Below are positions 1 to 10,345 of a stretch of 64,000 nt of DNA, in pieces; position 1 is the first letter of the stretch, and every line of letters starts with the position of its first letter. The position numbers were made by a program, and so were the translations under genes. A model generated the notes under the pieces. It was not told the DNA's origin and made no database searches. It worked only from the letters and a program-made list of their open reading frames with translations. Origin of the DNA: Siphonodentalium dalli (lineage: Eukaryota > Mollusca > Scaphopoda > Gadilida > Siphonodentaliidae); NCBI GenBank assembly GCA_032622095.1, contig CP136066.1, positions 144,675,559 to 144,739,558 of the forward strand. The letters are read 5' to 3'.

Positions 1-1085
1 ATATGATTAAACTACTATAAGTCATCACCGTTTGGAACGTCTATGTCTCAGACGGTGCACATAGAGTAATAGAAAATAGCTGAAATCATAGAAACAGTTC
101 TCCGTTTCGCTCCCAGAATGCAAAAGATTCAAACTAACACATAGAGTTATTCCCCTTCCGTTGAAAATAGTAGACGTTGCAGTACAGCACAAAAAACGCA
201 ACAAAAACATGTTCACAGTTTATTACATCGGATAAGTTGATAATACAATGTGTTGGAGCCCCCTCTTTCAAATTGTATATACTATATAGCATATATTTTA
301 TATAATGTGATCTGTGGGTTCGAAAATTAAGTGAGTCTTTAAACGAAACAAATTCTGTAGAAATTATCAGAATAGTGCATGTTGCATAACCCATGCATGT
401 GCATGTGCAGTTCTTTTGACTGCGTTCTTTGAAATCCGCAAACGCTCTGATGATTGATAATATATATGGACAAAGACTTTGCAGTGAATTGCAGAAAACT
501 TATCCCAAAATAATGTAAGTTTATTTCCATTTTATAACCTATATATGTGAAACAATCTGGAGTGGGTGGATGAAGAAAACGATGCATTATACTCATAAAT
601 GAACCATTATATTCAGTTATTTGATTCCACATGTATAATTTACAACACTCGTATGTCATATATCTTAAAAATTGCACCGAAGCACAAGCAAAAGGCCAAT
701 AAGCATTTCACTCACAAGTAACAGTGTAGTAATTGTAGTGGAGAGATTCGTAGATGCCTACCGGAATCGCGTAATCGCTTCTGTTCGGAATTTGGAAAAG
801 CGTTCTAAGTTATGTGACTTGTGACTTATTACATGTGGCTGATGTTGTGAATTTTCGCGATGCCTAAATCAGACAACAGGCCCCAGCGAAAATATACCAA
901 CTATACCAATATATAATACAGGCCTATAAAGAGAGTAGTTGGGCGCGAAGCACCCGGGATTGTCGAAAAGATCGAATTATCTTTTCCTTCACCCCAAGGC
1001 CTACTGGTATTTCTCCCTATATATAGGGCCTCTGAATCGGACCTGGCATATTTAATTACTCCCCAGAACACAATTAATTATGCAG
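1..1085. other. Intron upstream of the first visible PhyH exon; dispersed repeat at 890-1000
   Basis: No exon is recognised before the splice acceptor at 1084-1085. Positions about 890-1000 hold a repeat (a GGGCGCGAAGCACCCGGG-like palindrome followed by GTCGAAAAGATCGA and a CTTCACCCC end) that recurs at about 63865-63960. The missing N-terminal exons of the PhyH gene are presumably upstream of the window. Confidence 0.5.
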
Positions 1086-1227
1086 GCTTTCAGAGAGCTT
1101 TATCAGAACGAGCGATTACTGGACGTAGTTGAGCAGCTTATTGGGCCTGAGATCGCATGCAATCCGGTGTGGAATCTGCGAACAAAAACACCACAGAATG
1201 AGGCTACGACAGTTCCATGGCATCAAG
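1086..1227 (+). CDS. Phytanoyl-CoA dioxygenase (PhyH) family gene, internal exon a
   Basis: This is the first visible exon of an Fe(II)/2-oxoglutarate-dependent oxygenase. It starts after the acceptor ATTATGCAG and reads AFRELYQNERLLDVVEQLIG, ending in VPWHQ before the donor GTAAAC. The His of HQD (residue 46 of the visible protein) is the first metal ligand of the family's HxD motif; the Asp codon is completed in the next exon (1 nt carried over). PhyH proteins hydroxylate small-molecule or acyl-CoA substrates using Fe(II) and 2-oxoglutarate; human PHYH acts in peroxisomal alpha-oxidation. Upstream exons are outside the window, so start, targeting signal and subfamily (PHYH or PHYHD1-like) cannot be fixed. 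The ATG at 1081-1083 overlaps the acceptor and is probably not a start. Confidence 0.88.
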
Positions 1228-2925
1228 GTAAACAACCCGTGACTCAGGAAAAGGGTTAATTTTCTTCAAAACCAAAGATATGCTCAATCTTTTCACCATC
1301 GGCGTGTCTTACATGCTTATTTTGTTTTATAGCAATTATTAAAAAGATTGTTTATTGTTAGTTTTTCCTGATATGGTGAACATAAAGAGCTTTTCAAGAA
1401 AGTTGAACACCGCTAACCGCTATCTTCACCGGAACTATTAACGTTTGTGTAAAAAAAATGGCTACAGACGAAAAATTTATTTGCCATAACCAAGTTTATC
1501 TAGGGTGTATAAGACATGTATAATAGTCACTTCGTGTATTGTATTCGCCATATATACAAGATGATTACAATGCACATTGCCAACAAAATTTACAATTCAC
1601 TTTAGTGAAACATACGGGACAGGCAGCCCATAGATATAACCAATTAGATGTATTGAGCCAAAACATAGAAGTTGTTACAATATAACTCTACTTGTCAAAC
1701 ATAAATGATTTTGTATACTTAAATGCCTTGTATAATTTAAGTACATAATGTATTCGTATCTTGTTATGATATGAATTTATACCTGAACAAAACAAATGAG
1801 AAATATTAAAAAAAAAAAATGTTTCTAGACCAAATGATCGCATTGCACGACGGTACCTGATAACATTTTGTGTGGATATTCACACATGCTACAAAAGAAT
1901 CTCCAATCTGTTGAAAATGCATCGACTGATAACTGTCAATTATTTAGTATTAGTTTGCGATATTTAATTCTGCGTGTGCGATCTGTTTGGCTGTGGGAGG
2001 GGCTTACTGACCTTTTTCTAAGGTGGTATAAGTCGTACGGATATTTCGAATTATGTTAACAATTTCCTTTAGCACACCATACAGGCCACATCTCTCACCC
2101 GATCATCACCAAACTTCATATGGATATTCGGGGTGACCTGATATTCTGTTTTCCAAACAGTAACTCCCCTCCCGCCCACAAACATCGACCCATAATATGG
2201 TAGTGGTCCACGAAAAACCAAGTCGACCTGGAATAAACTGGTTTGAAAGCGATTTTGATGCCCTTCGTTGCAAGTTCCAGTATTGAAAATCACCCGAATA
2301 CCGCATACCCGATATCCGAAAGGGGGCGATGAGACAATTCATTCCTTGTGACTCGATTGTTATTCGACCATCAGGGTTCGTTGTAATTTGGCATGACGAT
2401 AGCTCAGTTTGGTTAGTGATTAAATTATACCTATATACTTACATGTATATAGGTTCATCAGTTCATGACCACCAGATTGGAGCCACCAAATGTTTTCGAA
2501 TTTCATTAAAAACGTGGCCGCTAGCGACCATCTTCGATTTCACATTTGAATCCATTGGCACACCGTGCAGCTGACATTTATTGGAGAAATGTTTTGAACT
2601 ATGTTAGGCATGTTCAGGATCACTTCTAGATGGGAGCTATCAAATTTGAACGATATTCGATAAGACAAAACATGGCTGCATGCCGACAGCCATCTTGGAT
2701 TTTACTATTTGCATCACTAAATACTTTGTCATACCCTACAGCCAATGTTCAATATTTATCCAATTGATTTCAAACTTCGTATGGCTCTCTGGTTAAACAG
2801 TGTACGCCACTTAAACAATTAAATGTTCCGCTTTTCTTCTCGCTCCATTTACTGTAAAGAATGACATTTATATCTGTCCAAGTCGAGCTACAGAGTCATT
2901 GACACTTTCATTTAATTTCCCTCAG
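1228..2925. other. PhyH intron
   Basis: GT...AG intron (GTAAAC / CCCTCAG) between the His and Asp of the metal motif. About 2060-2760 carries phrases such as GCCATCTTGGAT that recur in other introns here (near 10270, 12460, 15330, 53260, 54190), so a degenerate dispersed repeat is likely. No coding exon seen. Confidence 0.6.
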
Positions 2926-3020
2926 ACAACAGCTATTTCGATGTCGATGCATATGACAGCCTCGTGCCTACTGCATGGATACCCTTAGTAGATGCCACGG
3001 CAGACAACGGTTGTATGCAG
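2926..3020 (+). CDS. PhyH family gene, exon b (HxD metal motif)
   Basis: The 95-nt exon lies between the acceptor TTTCCCTCAG and the donor GTAGGC. With the carried nucleotide it completes HQD and continues NSYFDVDAYDSLVPTAWIPL then VDATADNGCMQ. The segment WIPLVDATADNGCMQ is the most family-typical stretch of PhyH oxygenases and forms part of the double-stranded beta-helix core. Asp48 of the visible protein is the second iron ligand. Exons a and b together make 237 nt, exactly 79 codons, so the next exon starts in phase 0. Confidence 0.9.
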
Positions 3021-3402
3021 GTAGGCGCAATAAGTATAGCATGTATAATATATACATGCACATGCGAGAGACATGTCACTTAAAAGTATGTAAGTGAACA
3101 CCACATGGGTCCAGGAACTTTATTATTATTTATTATATATTAGAATATATTTATTATATATTATATATATTATTTATTATATATTTCGAACCACAATTCA
3201 TTATTAAATGTGAATTTGGCCTCCCATATTTCGTCGTCCTGATGCTTTGTGCAACGGATCACATTGATAACCTTGTTTGCGATTCATGTTCAGGTTTTAT
3301 TCGTCCGGTAATAGGACACTTCGAATAATGTGGTGTCAAATAGGATGAGATATCTTTAATGATATAGCTTGTTGGTTTATATTACGCTGATTGTCTGTTC
3401 AG

Positions 3403-3508
3403 GTCGTTAAAGCCGGACACAGAACAGGACTGGTTGCTCCCCACCAATGTTGCTATGGTGGCACGTGGTATACGATGATCGAGGAAGAGGAAATTGAAAG
3501 AAGCCTTG
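3403..3508 (+). CDS. PhyH family gene, exon c
   Basis: After the acceptor TGTTCAG the exon reads VVKAGHRTGLVAPHQCCYGG and ends EEEEIERSL plus one nucleotide at the donor GTATGTT. The V-x-x-G-S/H-H-R pattern after GCMQ is the usual continuation of PhyH proteins (a 'pGSH/AGHR' turn). The exon is 106 nt, so one nucleotide carries into exon d. A TTAA-flanked MITE starts five bases after this donor dinucleotide region, at 3518. Confidence 0.88.
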
Positions 3509-3517
3509 GTATGTTAA

Positions 3518-3957
3518 AGATTCATGATCCGAATTAACTCTCCCAAATTACTATTTCTTTGGCTTCGGGGTAAAAAATATCTGATTCTAACCCACCAACC
3601 AAAGCTCGGACTGATCAGATATCGATTTTTGAAATTTGTTATTTCCCAAGATATGTAATTTTTCGCGGCCTGGCAAATATTCGTCAAGCCGACGGTCTCT
3701 GACCAAATTGCGGATGAGCTAGAAAACCCTAAAATCAACTGGCTTTGGTGTTAGATATTTGAAAATCCGGCTAAATTTCGTTGAACAAAATGTTGATAAA
3801 TAACACGTTTTATGCAATTTTATACTATTATTGACGGTGGTTAGTATTATTTCTGGGCAATTAGTCGATTCTGTTAACTGAAACGGCATTTAAAAAAATG
3901 TTGTTGTTGTTGTTGTTATTTGATGATATGGGGACCATCGAATCGGATTGAGTACAT
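3518..3957. mobile_element. TTAA-flanked MITE of the 'AGGTACTCAATCCGAT' family (degenerate copy)
   Basis: The left end is TTAA (3514-3517) followed by AGATTCATGATCCGAATTAA; the right end at about 3940-3957 reads AATCGGATTGAGTAC, the reverse complement of the family terminus. The interior (ATTACTATTTCTTTGGCTTC, GATCAGATATCGATTTTTGA) matches the copy at 62467-62769 and, inverted, the copy at 24700-25157. The right TTAA is eroded. No coding capacity. Confidence 0.7.
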
Positions 3958-4182
3958 TCACATAGTATTCTATATCGACGAATTTGTTCGGAAATTCCTC
4001 GTACAGGTATGGTTTGAGATACCTGTTAGTAGGCTGTTACCAAATTATGTATATATAATTGTGGGGTTCGAACGAGCCCTGTCCGTTTATAAGATTGAAT
4101 GTATAGTTGTGTACATATTCACATGCATTATTATTATTGTACATGTATTTTCCAATTTGGTCGTTATAATTGTATATTTCAG

Positions 4183-4267
4183 GAGCGGATATGAAGACAG
4201 ATGTGGTCACGTGTCCAGTGCCTTATGGAGGATTTCTACTCATAAATAACATGACCCCACATCAAAG
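4183..4267 (+). CDS. PhyH family gene, exon d (distal His)
   Basis: The 85-nt exon lies between the acceptor TATATTTCAG and the donor GTGCGG. It reads GADMKTDVVTCPVPYGGFLL then INNMTPHQ. The His in TPHQ (residue 141 of the visible protein) is the third iron ligand: it lies at the end of the strand that follows the P-x-G-x-x-L/I pattern and is followed after ten residues by the 2-oxoglutarate Arg of the next exon. Two nucleotides (AG) carry over and become Ser with the T of exon e. Confidence 0.88.
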
Positions 4268-4639
4268 GTGCGGTCGTCATATCTTTGATCTGAGCACAAC
4301 TAGTGGTTTGCTTTGGGTAGTAACAACAAAAATGAGACTGACAACCTTACAAGCTAGACTCTGACTAAATTTCAGCATAGAAACTTTTATAGGGTGTGAC
4401 TAAACGCTGCCATTACCACCCCGGACCGCCCCTGAAGTGTCTAGTGGTGATTTTAGTGGTAAGAACAGTGGGGTGTCACTAGCACCCACACACACACGAA
4501 CGGACGGGGGTCGCGTCCGTCGCACAGAAGAACTGATATTAAACCCTAATTTGTCAGAATTGCAAATTAATTGTGCCTGTAGTAACATGACACGCACACC
4601 GAACCCCCACGTCGCACTCGTACTGATAAGAACGGTGTC

Positions 4640-5035
4640 AGACCGATTTTCCGAAGACCTATTACTACGAAGGCCCACAACTCCGAAGACCCGATTCTCC
4701 GACGGCCCATAACTCCGAAGATCCGATTCTCCGACGGCCCATAACTCCGAAGATCCGATTCTTCGACGGCCCATAACTCCGAAGATCCGATTCTCCGAAA
4801 GCCCATAACATCGAAGGGCCGATATTCCGAAGACCTATAACTCCGAAGACCTATAACTCCGAAGGGCCGATTCTCCGAAGATCTATAACTCCGAAGGCCC
4901 GATTCTCCGACGGCCCATAACTCCGAAGGTCCGATTCTCCGAAGGTCCGATTCTCCGAAGATTTTGTTTTATCGGGGTATTATCGTTTACTAAATAGTGT
5001 ACAGTCCAGTGGCGAAGCCAAGGGGTCCCAAAATT
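4640..5035. repeat. Left arm of inverted minisatellite (CCGAAG.CC.AT..CTC units)
   Basis: From about 4655 to 4965 the sequence is a variable tandem array of roughly 16-32-bp units built from CCGAAGATCCGATTCTC and CGACGGCCCATAACTC. It then runs into AATAGTGTACAGTCCAGTGG. Array plus tail reappear in reverse complement at 5695-5993. Confidence 0.85.
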
Positions 5036-5694
5036 CCTACTGCCCCTATTAAACCTCTACTTGCTATTTCAGACAATATGGGCCCCTACCAAAACATGTC
5101 CAATGTCATGTAAACGCCCGGAAATCGTTCATGCCAGAGTAAAATGTACAGGGGTGAACGGGGAAGAACTTGTCCTTTTTCATATATAAAATGAACCTGA
5201 TTGCATCAAATCACCCCAATGTAGTCAGATGTGCACATTTTAATCATGTTAATTGTATTAAGACGTACATTGTGGCAAAATAATTGGATTTCTTTCATAA
5301 ATTTAAGCATTCTGTGGAAAATTAAGGCTTGTCGCACACTACTGATGGTGTATATATCACCTTATTATAATACATAGTTAACGTTTCCAATATATGAGGG
5401 ACCCTTCCCCCCTTTTCGTACGCCGGATTCCACCCATTTTGGACCCGTACGCCGGATTCCAGTGTCAATTTGAAGCTGGACGCCGGATTCCATGGTAAAT
5501 TTGAAGCTGGATTCCGGATTCCAGGGGGGGGGGATATATTATCTACATGTACATGTTCCATACAAAATATAACCATACGCGCATTCCATACTTATCAATA
5601 CACTCTAAGAATTGTGAAATTCCAAACGGTATTAGACCACCATTTTACCCCCAAAAGTCACTCGTAGAACCATTTGATTCTTCACATGCCGCAT

Positions 5695-5993
5695 GTTACA
5701 CATGGGCCCCATTGACTCCGCCACTTGACTGTACACTATTTAATAAGCGATAAAACATGATCTTCGGAGAATCGGACCTTCGGAGAATCGGCCCTTCGGA
5801 GTTATAGACCTTCGGAGTTATGGGCGTTCGGAGTTATAGGCCTTCGGAGTTATGGGCTTTCGGGGTTATGGGTCTTCGGAGTTATGGGATTTCGGAGAAT
5901 CGGGACTTCGGAGTTATGGGCTTTCGGAGAATCGGGGCGTCGGAGAATCTGACCTTCGGAGAATCGGACCTTCGGAGTTCTTCGGAAAAACGC
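5695..5993. repeat. Right arm of inverted minisatellite (CTTCGGAG.TAT.GGC units)
   Basis: 5757-5990 is the same minisatellite in the opposite orientation (CTTCGGAGAATCGG and CTTCGGAGTTATGGGC units). Its inner edge (5695-5756) reads as the inverted complement of the left arm's tail, including TGACTGTACACTATTTAATA. The two arms could fold into a long imperfect hairpin with a loop of about 660 bases. Confidence 0.85.
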
Positions 5994-6403
5994 TACGTAA
6001 CCGATAAGAACTCCACGCATATGTAACGGAGAAAAAAACGTCGACTACATTCACGAAGAAACAAGGGCCAATCGCACACCGAAGCCTGGCAATTAACCCT
6101 CGAAATGAAGCCATTTCCGAATTTGTTTGCCGCGTTTGTTTTAACGGGGGGATCTTTCTAAGAATTCAACTGTTTTCTGGGCATCTTCTGAGACACAGAC
6201 GTTTCAAATGGTGACGAATTATAGTATTTTATGGCACAGAATGTTATTAAAACCGTGTATCAAGGCACTATAAAAAAAATAATTGGTGACTCGAAAATTA
6301 TTTAAGCAATAATGTGTTTCCGCGGAAGATAAGTTTTATCTGTAATGTCAATATCATAAACTGTAATGCCAATATCATAATTTAATCTCCCATTTATTCC
6401 CAG

Positions 6404-6605
6404 TTTGCCAAACATGTCAAAAGATATTAGGTGGAGTTTGGATTTGCGGTGGCAGGACGCAACCAAACCATGGGGATTTTTTGGTCTGAAGGAAGGAATC
6501 TTACTTCGATCAGCAAACAACCCGGATTTGATACCAGACTGGGACAAATTCTGTTCAGTCGATAGATCAAAGGTGCAGCAACAGTCAGTAGCAGATGTTA
6601 CCGAA
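6404..6605 (+). CDS. PhyH family gene, exon e (2-oxoglutarate Arg)
   Basis: After the acceptor TTATTCCCAG the exon supplies SLPNMSKDIRWSLDLRWQDA and continues TKPWGFFGLKEGILLRSANN through DWDKFCSVDRSKVQQQSVAD to VTE at the donor GTAAGT. Arg152 in DIRWSLDLRWQ follows the distal His141 by H-X10-R, the canonical 2-oxoglutarate-binding spacing. IRWSLDLRWQ is highly typical of animal PhyH-domain proteins. The exon is 202 nt; phase returns to 0. The reading frame continues a little past the donor, but the family-like sequence stops at VTE. Confidence 0.9.
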
Positions 6606-7319
6606 GTAAGTGCATATCCGTTTGTTTTATACCCATTTGTTTTATTCCCCTCTACCTACCAGAACACAGTTGTGGGGTATGTTGGGATCGACTTATCCGT
6701 CGGTATGGCCGTCCGACCGGACGTGGACGCAACTTTGTCTGAGCTTGTACTCCGGCATTTTTCTGTCAACGTTTTTAATCTTGACGCTTATATTTACCAC
6801 CATGAAATGGATAGAAGACTATTTAAGTGACCACCAGCAGGGCGTGTTAGTCAACAACAGCTTTTCTGATTATCATATCAACGGTGGGGCGTCACGTGGT
6901 TTCGAGTTGATGAGTACCACGCTTCAAAATGGCCGAGGCCATCGCAAACGCGACCAGAAACGAGGACAAGGGTAATAAACTATATGCTATGACATAGTAC
7001 GTACATGGTGTTTTGGCAGCTAAGAGCATACGCTATATTATTTTTCAAACAAGCTGATACCTCATTTGTGTCCAAACTCATGCGTGCTCAAACTCAGTTG
7101 TTTGCTCTAACATTCTGATCAAAGTTGTCAATCGAAGGATTCTCCTAGATATGTGGACTGGTGTGTTCCACGAACCTCCGACTGGCAACTTTGTTCAGAA
7201 TGTTATTTAAAACTTTCGGAACAGATAAGGTATCAACTTGTTTTAAAAAATAAACTAGCATATGCTCGTAATATTCAAAACGATGTTTTGCGTCTGTTCC
7301 TCATATACATGTATTATGA

Positions 7320-7578
7320 CAAATTAAATAAGTCGCTGTTCAAAAGCTTTCGGCCTTAGGCCTTCTTCAGTTGATATTATTCAGACAAAATGACATGATG
7401 GCATTCAGATAAACATACAAATAACAATGGCGGATATTTTACAACGACGTTAAAGGTCTTTCCTAAAATATCAGTCATTGTTATTTGTATGTTTATCTGA
7501 ATGCCATCATGTGATTTTGTCTGAATATTATCAACCGAAGAAGGCCTAAGGCTTTTGAAGAGCGACTTATTTAAGTTG
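7320..7578. repeat. Inverted repeat with degenerate Penelope-like terminal motif
   Basis: Arms 7320-7429 and 7475-7578 are imperfect reverse complements. The left arm holds AGCTTTCGGCCTTAGGCCTT; on the minus strand this reads CTGAAGAAGGCCTAAGGCCG then AAAGCT, the same motif found at the end of the Penelope-like element at 12725-12763. The right arm has lost four bases of it. Likely the ends of an old inverted Penelope-like insertion with no coding part left. Confidence 0.65.
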
Positions 7579-8570
7579 TCAGCCTACAGGGTCCCTCATC
7601 TCCTGGACCAGTTTTACACTACTAATATGTATTATGTTTTGTGCGTTTGCGCTCGTCTCTGTCATTTTGAATGCGTTGGTGAACATATTTTATTGTGACC
7701 CACAATATACAATATAAGTTACACATATTATTATAAACACACAGAGAAGTGTGGGCACAGAGGATCGGAGCACTATACTGAGCTTATCAGAGTTCCTCTC
7801 CTCTGGCTTTCAGCTGTTAAAAAATGTATTATATTGAGAGATTGCATGGTTTAAAAATTTGCTGTTTAATGCATGTGGCTGCTGTCGTGGCTGTTGGTAT
7901 GGCTATGGTCTCGCGTTTGGGGAGTTGGATTCAAATTTGGTATGAGAATTATGAAAAACGGTCTGTCGAGGAAATAAATAAATGTGACCAGAATGTACTT
8001 GCCTTACTGATAGTCACCACGACCTAAATTAATTGCCTATGTTGCCCACAATCAACTAACTTTTGCAGACAAAAGAAAATGGAAAATACCCGAAACCTTC
8101 GTATCCCACAGGCTTCGCTAAAAGCTACGAAATCGTCCGTAAGTAACACGTCGAAAACGATAAAAAAAAAAGAGGTGATAATGGTAATATTTGCTAAGCT
8201 GACAAAAATTCAAAACTCGTTGAAACTTTCTCTTTTCAAAGTCGATATCTGGTCATCAAAATATCATATTAATGGCCTCATGGATCCAACCTAATTATTT
8301 TTCTGGTATTGCACTTATACAGACGATGGTTTTGGGGTGACAAATCGGACAGGGCATCTCCAATTAATAATTGTCTGGAATTAGCGCCGAAGGTGTTGTC
8401 TTCGTATGTGTTTCAAGAGTTATTTATCCTGGAAACGCGCTAACATACATTATGAGATATCTGTCTGCGCCTTTTTGCGCGAATTTTGGTTAAAGGAACG
8501 GGCGCCGTTCGTTGCAGCAATATTCATATTTGTTCAAATCGCCATCAACAGAAGGAATATTATAAAGTTA

Positions 8571-8716
8571 TTATACAATGTTGTGTACAGTATGTGTTTT
8601 TCTTGTACGAGTCCAGGTTGTGGTGAAAAGCCATATTGCGTGTCTCGTCCAATATGACTTTTCACCACAACCTGGACGAGTACAAGAAAAACTCATACAC
8701 AACATTGTATAATGAC
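8571..8716. repeat. Hairpin-forming inverted repeat
   Basis: TTATACAATGTTGTGTA and GTCCAGGTTGTGGTGAAAAG appear at 8570-8635 and again in reverse complement at 8650-8716, giving an arm of about 65 bp around a loop of about 15 bases. A further copy of the loop-side sequence (GTCCAATATGACTTTTC) is at 9017-9033. Probably a MITE remnant. Confidence 0.7.
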
Positions 8717-9097
8717 ATTTTTATTATCCATCTGTATGTTTATCCAAATTTTGGGAATAAAACTTTTGTGGTTATTTTTGGTATTTGTCGACACTTAATT
8801 CTTTATAAAGGCATGTATTTGATCATCAGAAAGCATGATTTGGAACAGTAAACACGGAAACGAAAAAAAAACTCAATGCGGAAGCGTAACGTCTCTAAAT
8901 CCACCAGTGTTGCCTGCGCATCACAATTTCACCGATTCATTTCGCAATAGTTAATTCGTGACGTCACAGAGTCCCGATAAAAAATAGTGACATTACACAC
9001 TATATGACATTCGGGAGTCCAATATGACTTTTCCCCGGATTATCACGTGGCGACTTTTGACCAATCGCAAATAGTTTTAGTTAAGGGATGGATAATA

Positions 9098-10345
9098 ATA
9101 AAATATATATAGTCTAGGCAAATATGGACATAGGTGTCGCCTGGAGAGGGAATTTATGAGACCAACATTTTTGTTTTAGCATGAACACTTAACTTTCGGA
9201 ATCCGTATGTTGGCTTTGTCAGATAGGCGGACTTTTTTCGCACTACGTGGTTTTATTGAGGCACCTGGTGATAAAATCGGTCATTTTTTAAATAAAGCCG
9301 ACATATTTGACAGAGTATATTCACACATTTTGAGAAGAAATATTCGTCCAATTTTGATACCTGTGAATGGGGCGATAACCAGAATAAGGTAATACATGTA
9401 ACCATTGAATCTCAGAATGACAGTCATGTAAAGTCCGAAGTAAGATGGTTATGGCCAATTGTTTTATACCATGGGAAACTACTGCCAATTAGCTACGTTC
9501 TAATATATCATTTATCGCTGTTGGTCGCATTATTTTTTATCAAAGGCAGAAAAACCAACCCTCCCCCCTAAAGCTGAGAGGCGTCAGGCTGTGGTGTAAG
9601 GCACACATAACGCACGTTTATGTGCGAAATTGCGAAATTAACACAACGGCCGTTGATGGACTGCTAAGGTATTGTCTATTATATATGTTTTGATCGACAC
9701 AGTCGAGCATTAAAGTAACAATATCACATAATGTACCTCCTGACTCAATTTTTTAACAAATTTTAGATTTTTCCCCCAAAAAAGATAATCTAAAATGCCT
9801 TTTGTCTTCTTTCGGGAGGCAAAAATGAAACTAACGTATTAAGGGTGGAGATAATTAGTGAATACGGTAATTTGGTTCGGTCTTGGTTTAAAAACTGGCC
9901 TAATAACACAAGATGGCTGCCAATATGGTGGTCGGTATATAGGTGGGAATTGTGCAATTTGTAAGAACGCACGATTACTTCCCAAAATGGCTTAACTGTC
10001 ACAACGGCCGTTGATAAACTGCAAGAATTTTATGTAATATATATATCCCGATCCATCGACTAGAACATTTAAGCGAAACCGGTACACAAAGCACCTCCTG
10101 TTCCCGATTTTTGATTAAATATTTAATTAGTTTAGTCTAAAACTAATTGAAAAACTATTTTGTCATCTTCTCGAAATGCATAAAGACAATAATGTAGTGT
10201 GGGTGGATATAATTTGTATGTACGAAAATTTAATGCCGTCGGCGGATACTACATGACATATTAACTCCAAGATGGCTGCCAATACGGTGGCCGGTACATG
10301 GCTGGAAATTGTAAAATATGTCATGTCGAAATTAACACCAGCATC
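9098..10345 (+). mobile_element. 1.25-kb element of unknown family, left (forward) copy
   Basis: The segment runs from GGCAAATATGGACATAGGTG through a CCAACCCTCCCCCCTA mark (about 9560) and then two diverged copies of a unit of roughly 350 bp (about 9640-10010 and 10010-10345), each with CACAACGGCCGTTGAT and AAGATGGCTGCCAATA. The whole series is repeated in reverse order and orientation at 16225-15231 and 12710-12400. No transposase is seen. A 61-codon open frame at 9207-9392 is shared with the other copy but does not behave like coding sequence. Confidence 0.7.

Larger units (their letters stand above)
4268..6403. other. PhyH intron containing a fold-back minisatellite pair
   Basis: GT...AG intron whose centre (about 4640-5993) is occupied by the inverted minisatellite structure listed separately. 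6000-6403 shows no recognisable feature. Confidence 0.6.

Noticed and set aside
1081-1083. ATG at the beginning of the first PhyH exon as a start codon
   Set aside because: It overlaps the acceptor ATTATGCAG, is not in frame with the conserved sequence that follows, and the family has more N-terminal sequence.
9207-9392. A 61-codon frame shared with 15934-16119 on the other strand, about 80% identical as protein
   Set aside because: Comparing the two copies, most base differences change the amino acid (for example A/D, E/D, Y/F, N/S) and very few are silent. The similarity reflects shared ancestry of the repeat, not selection on a protein.
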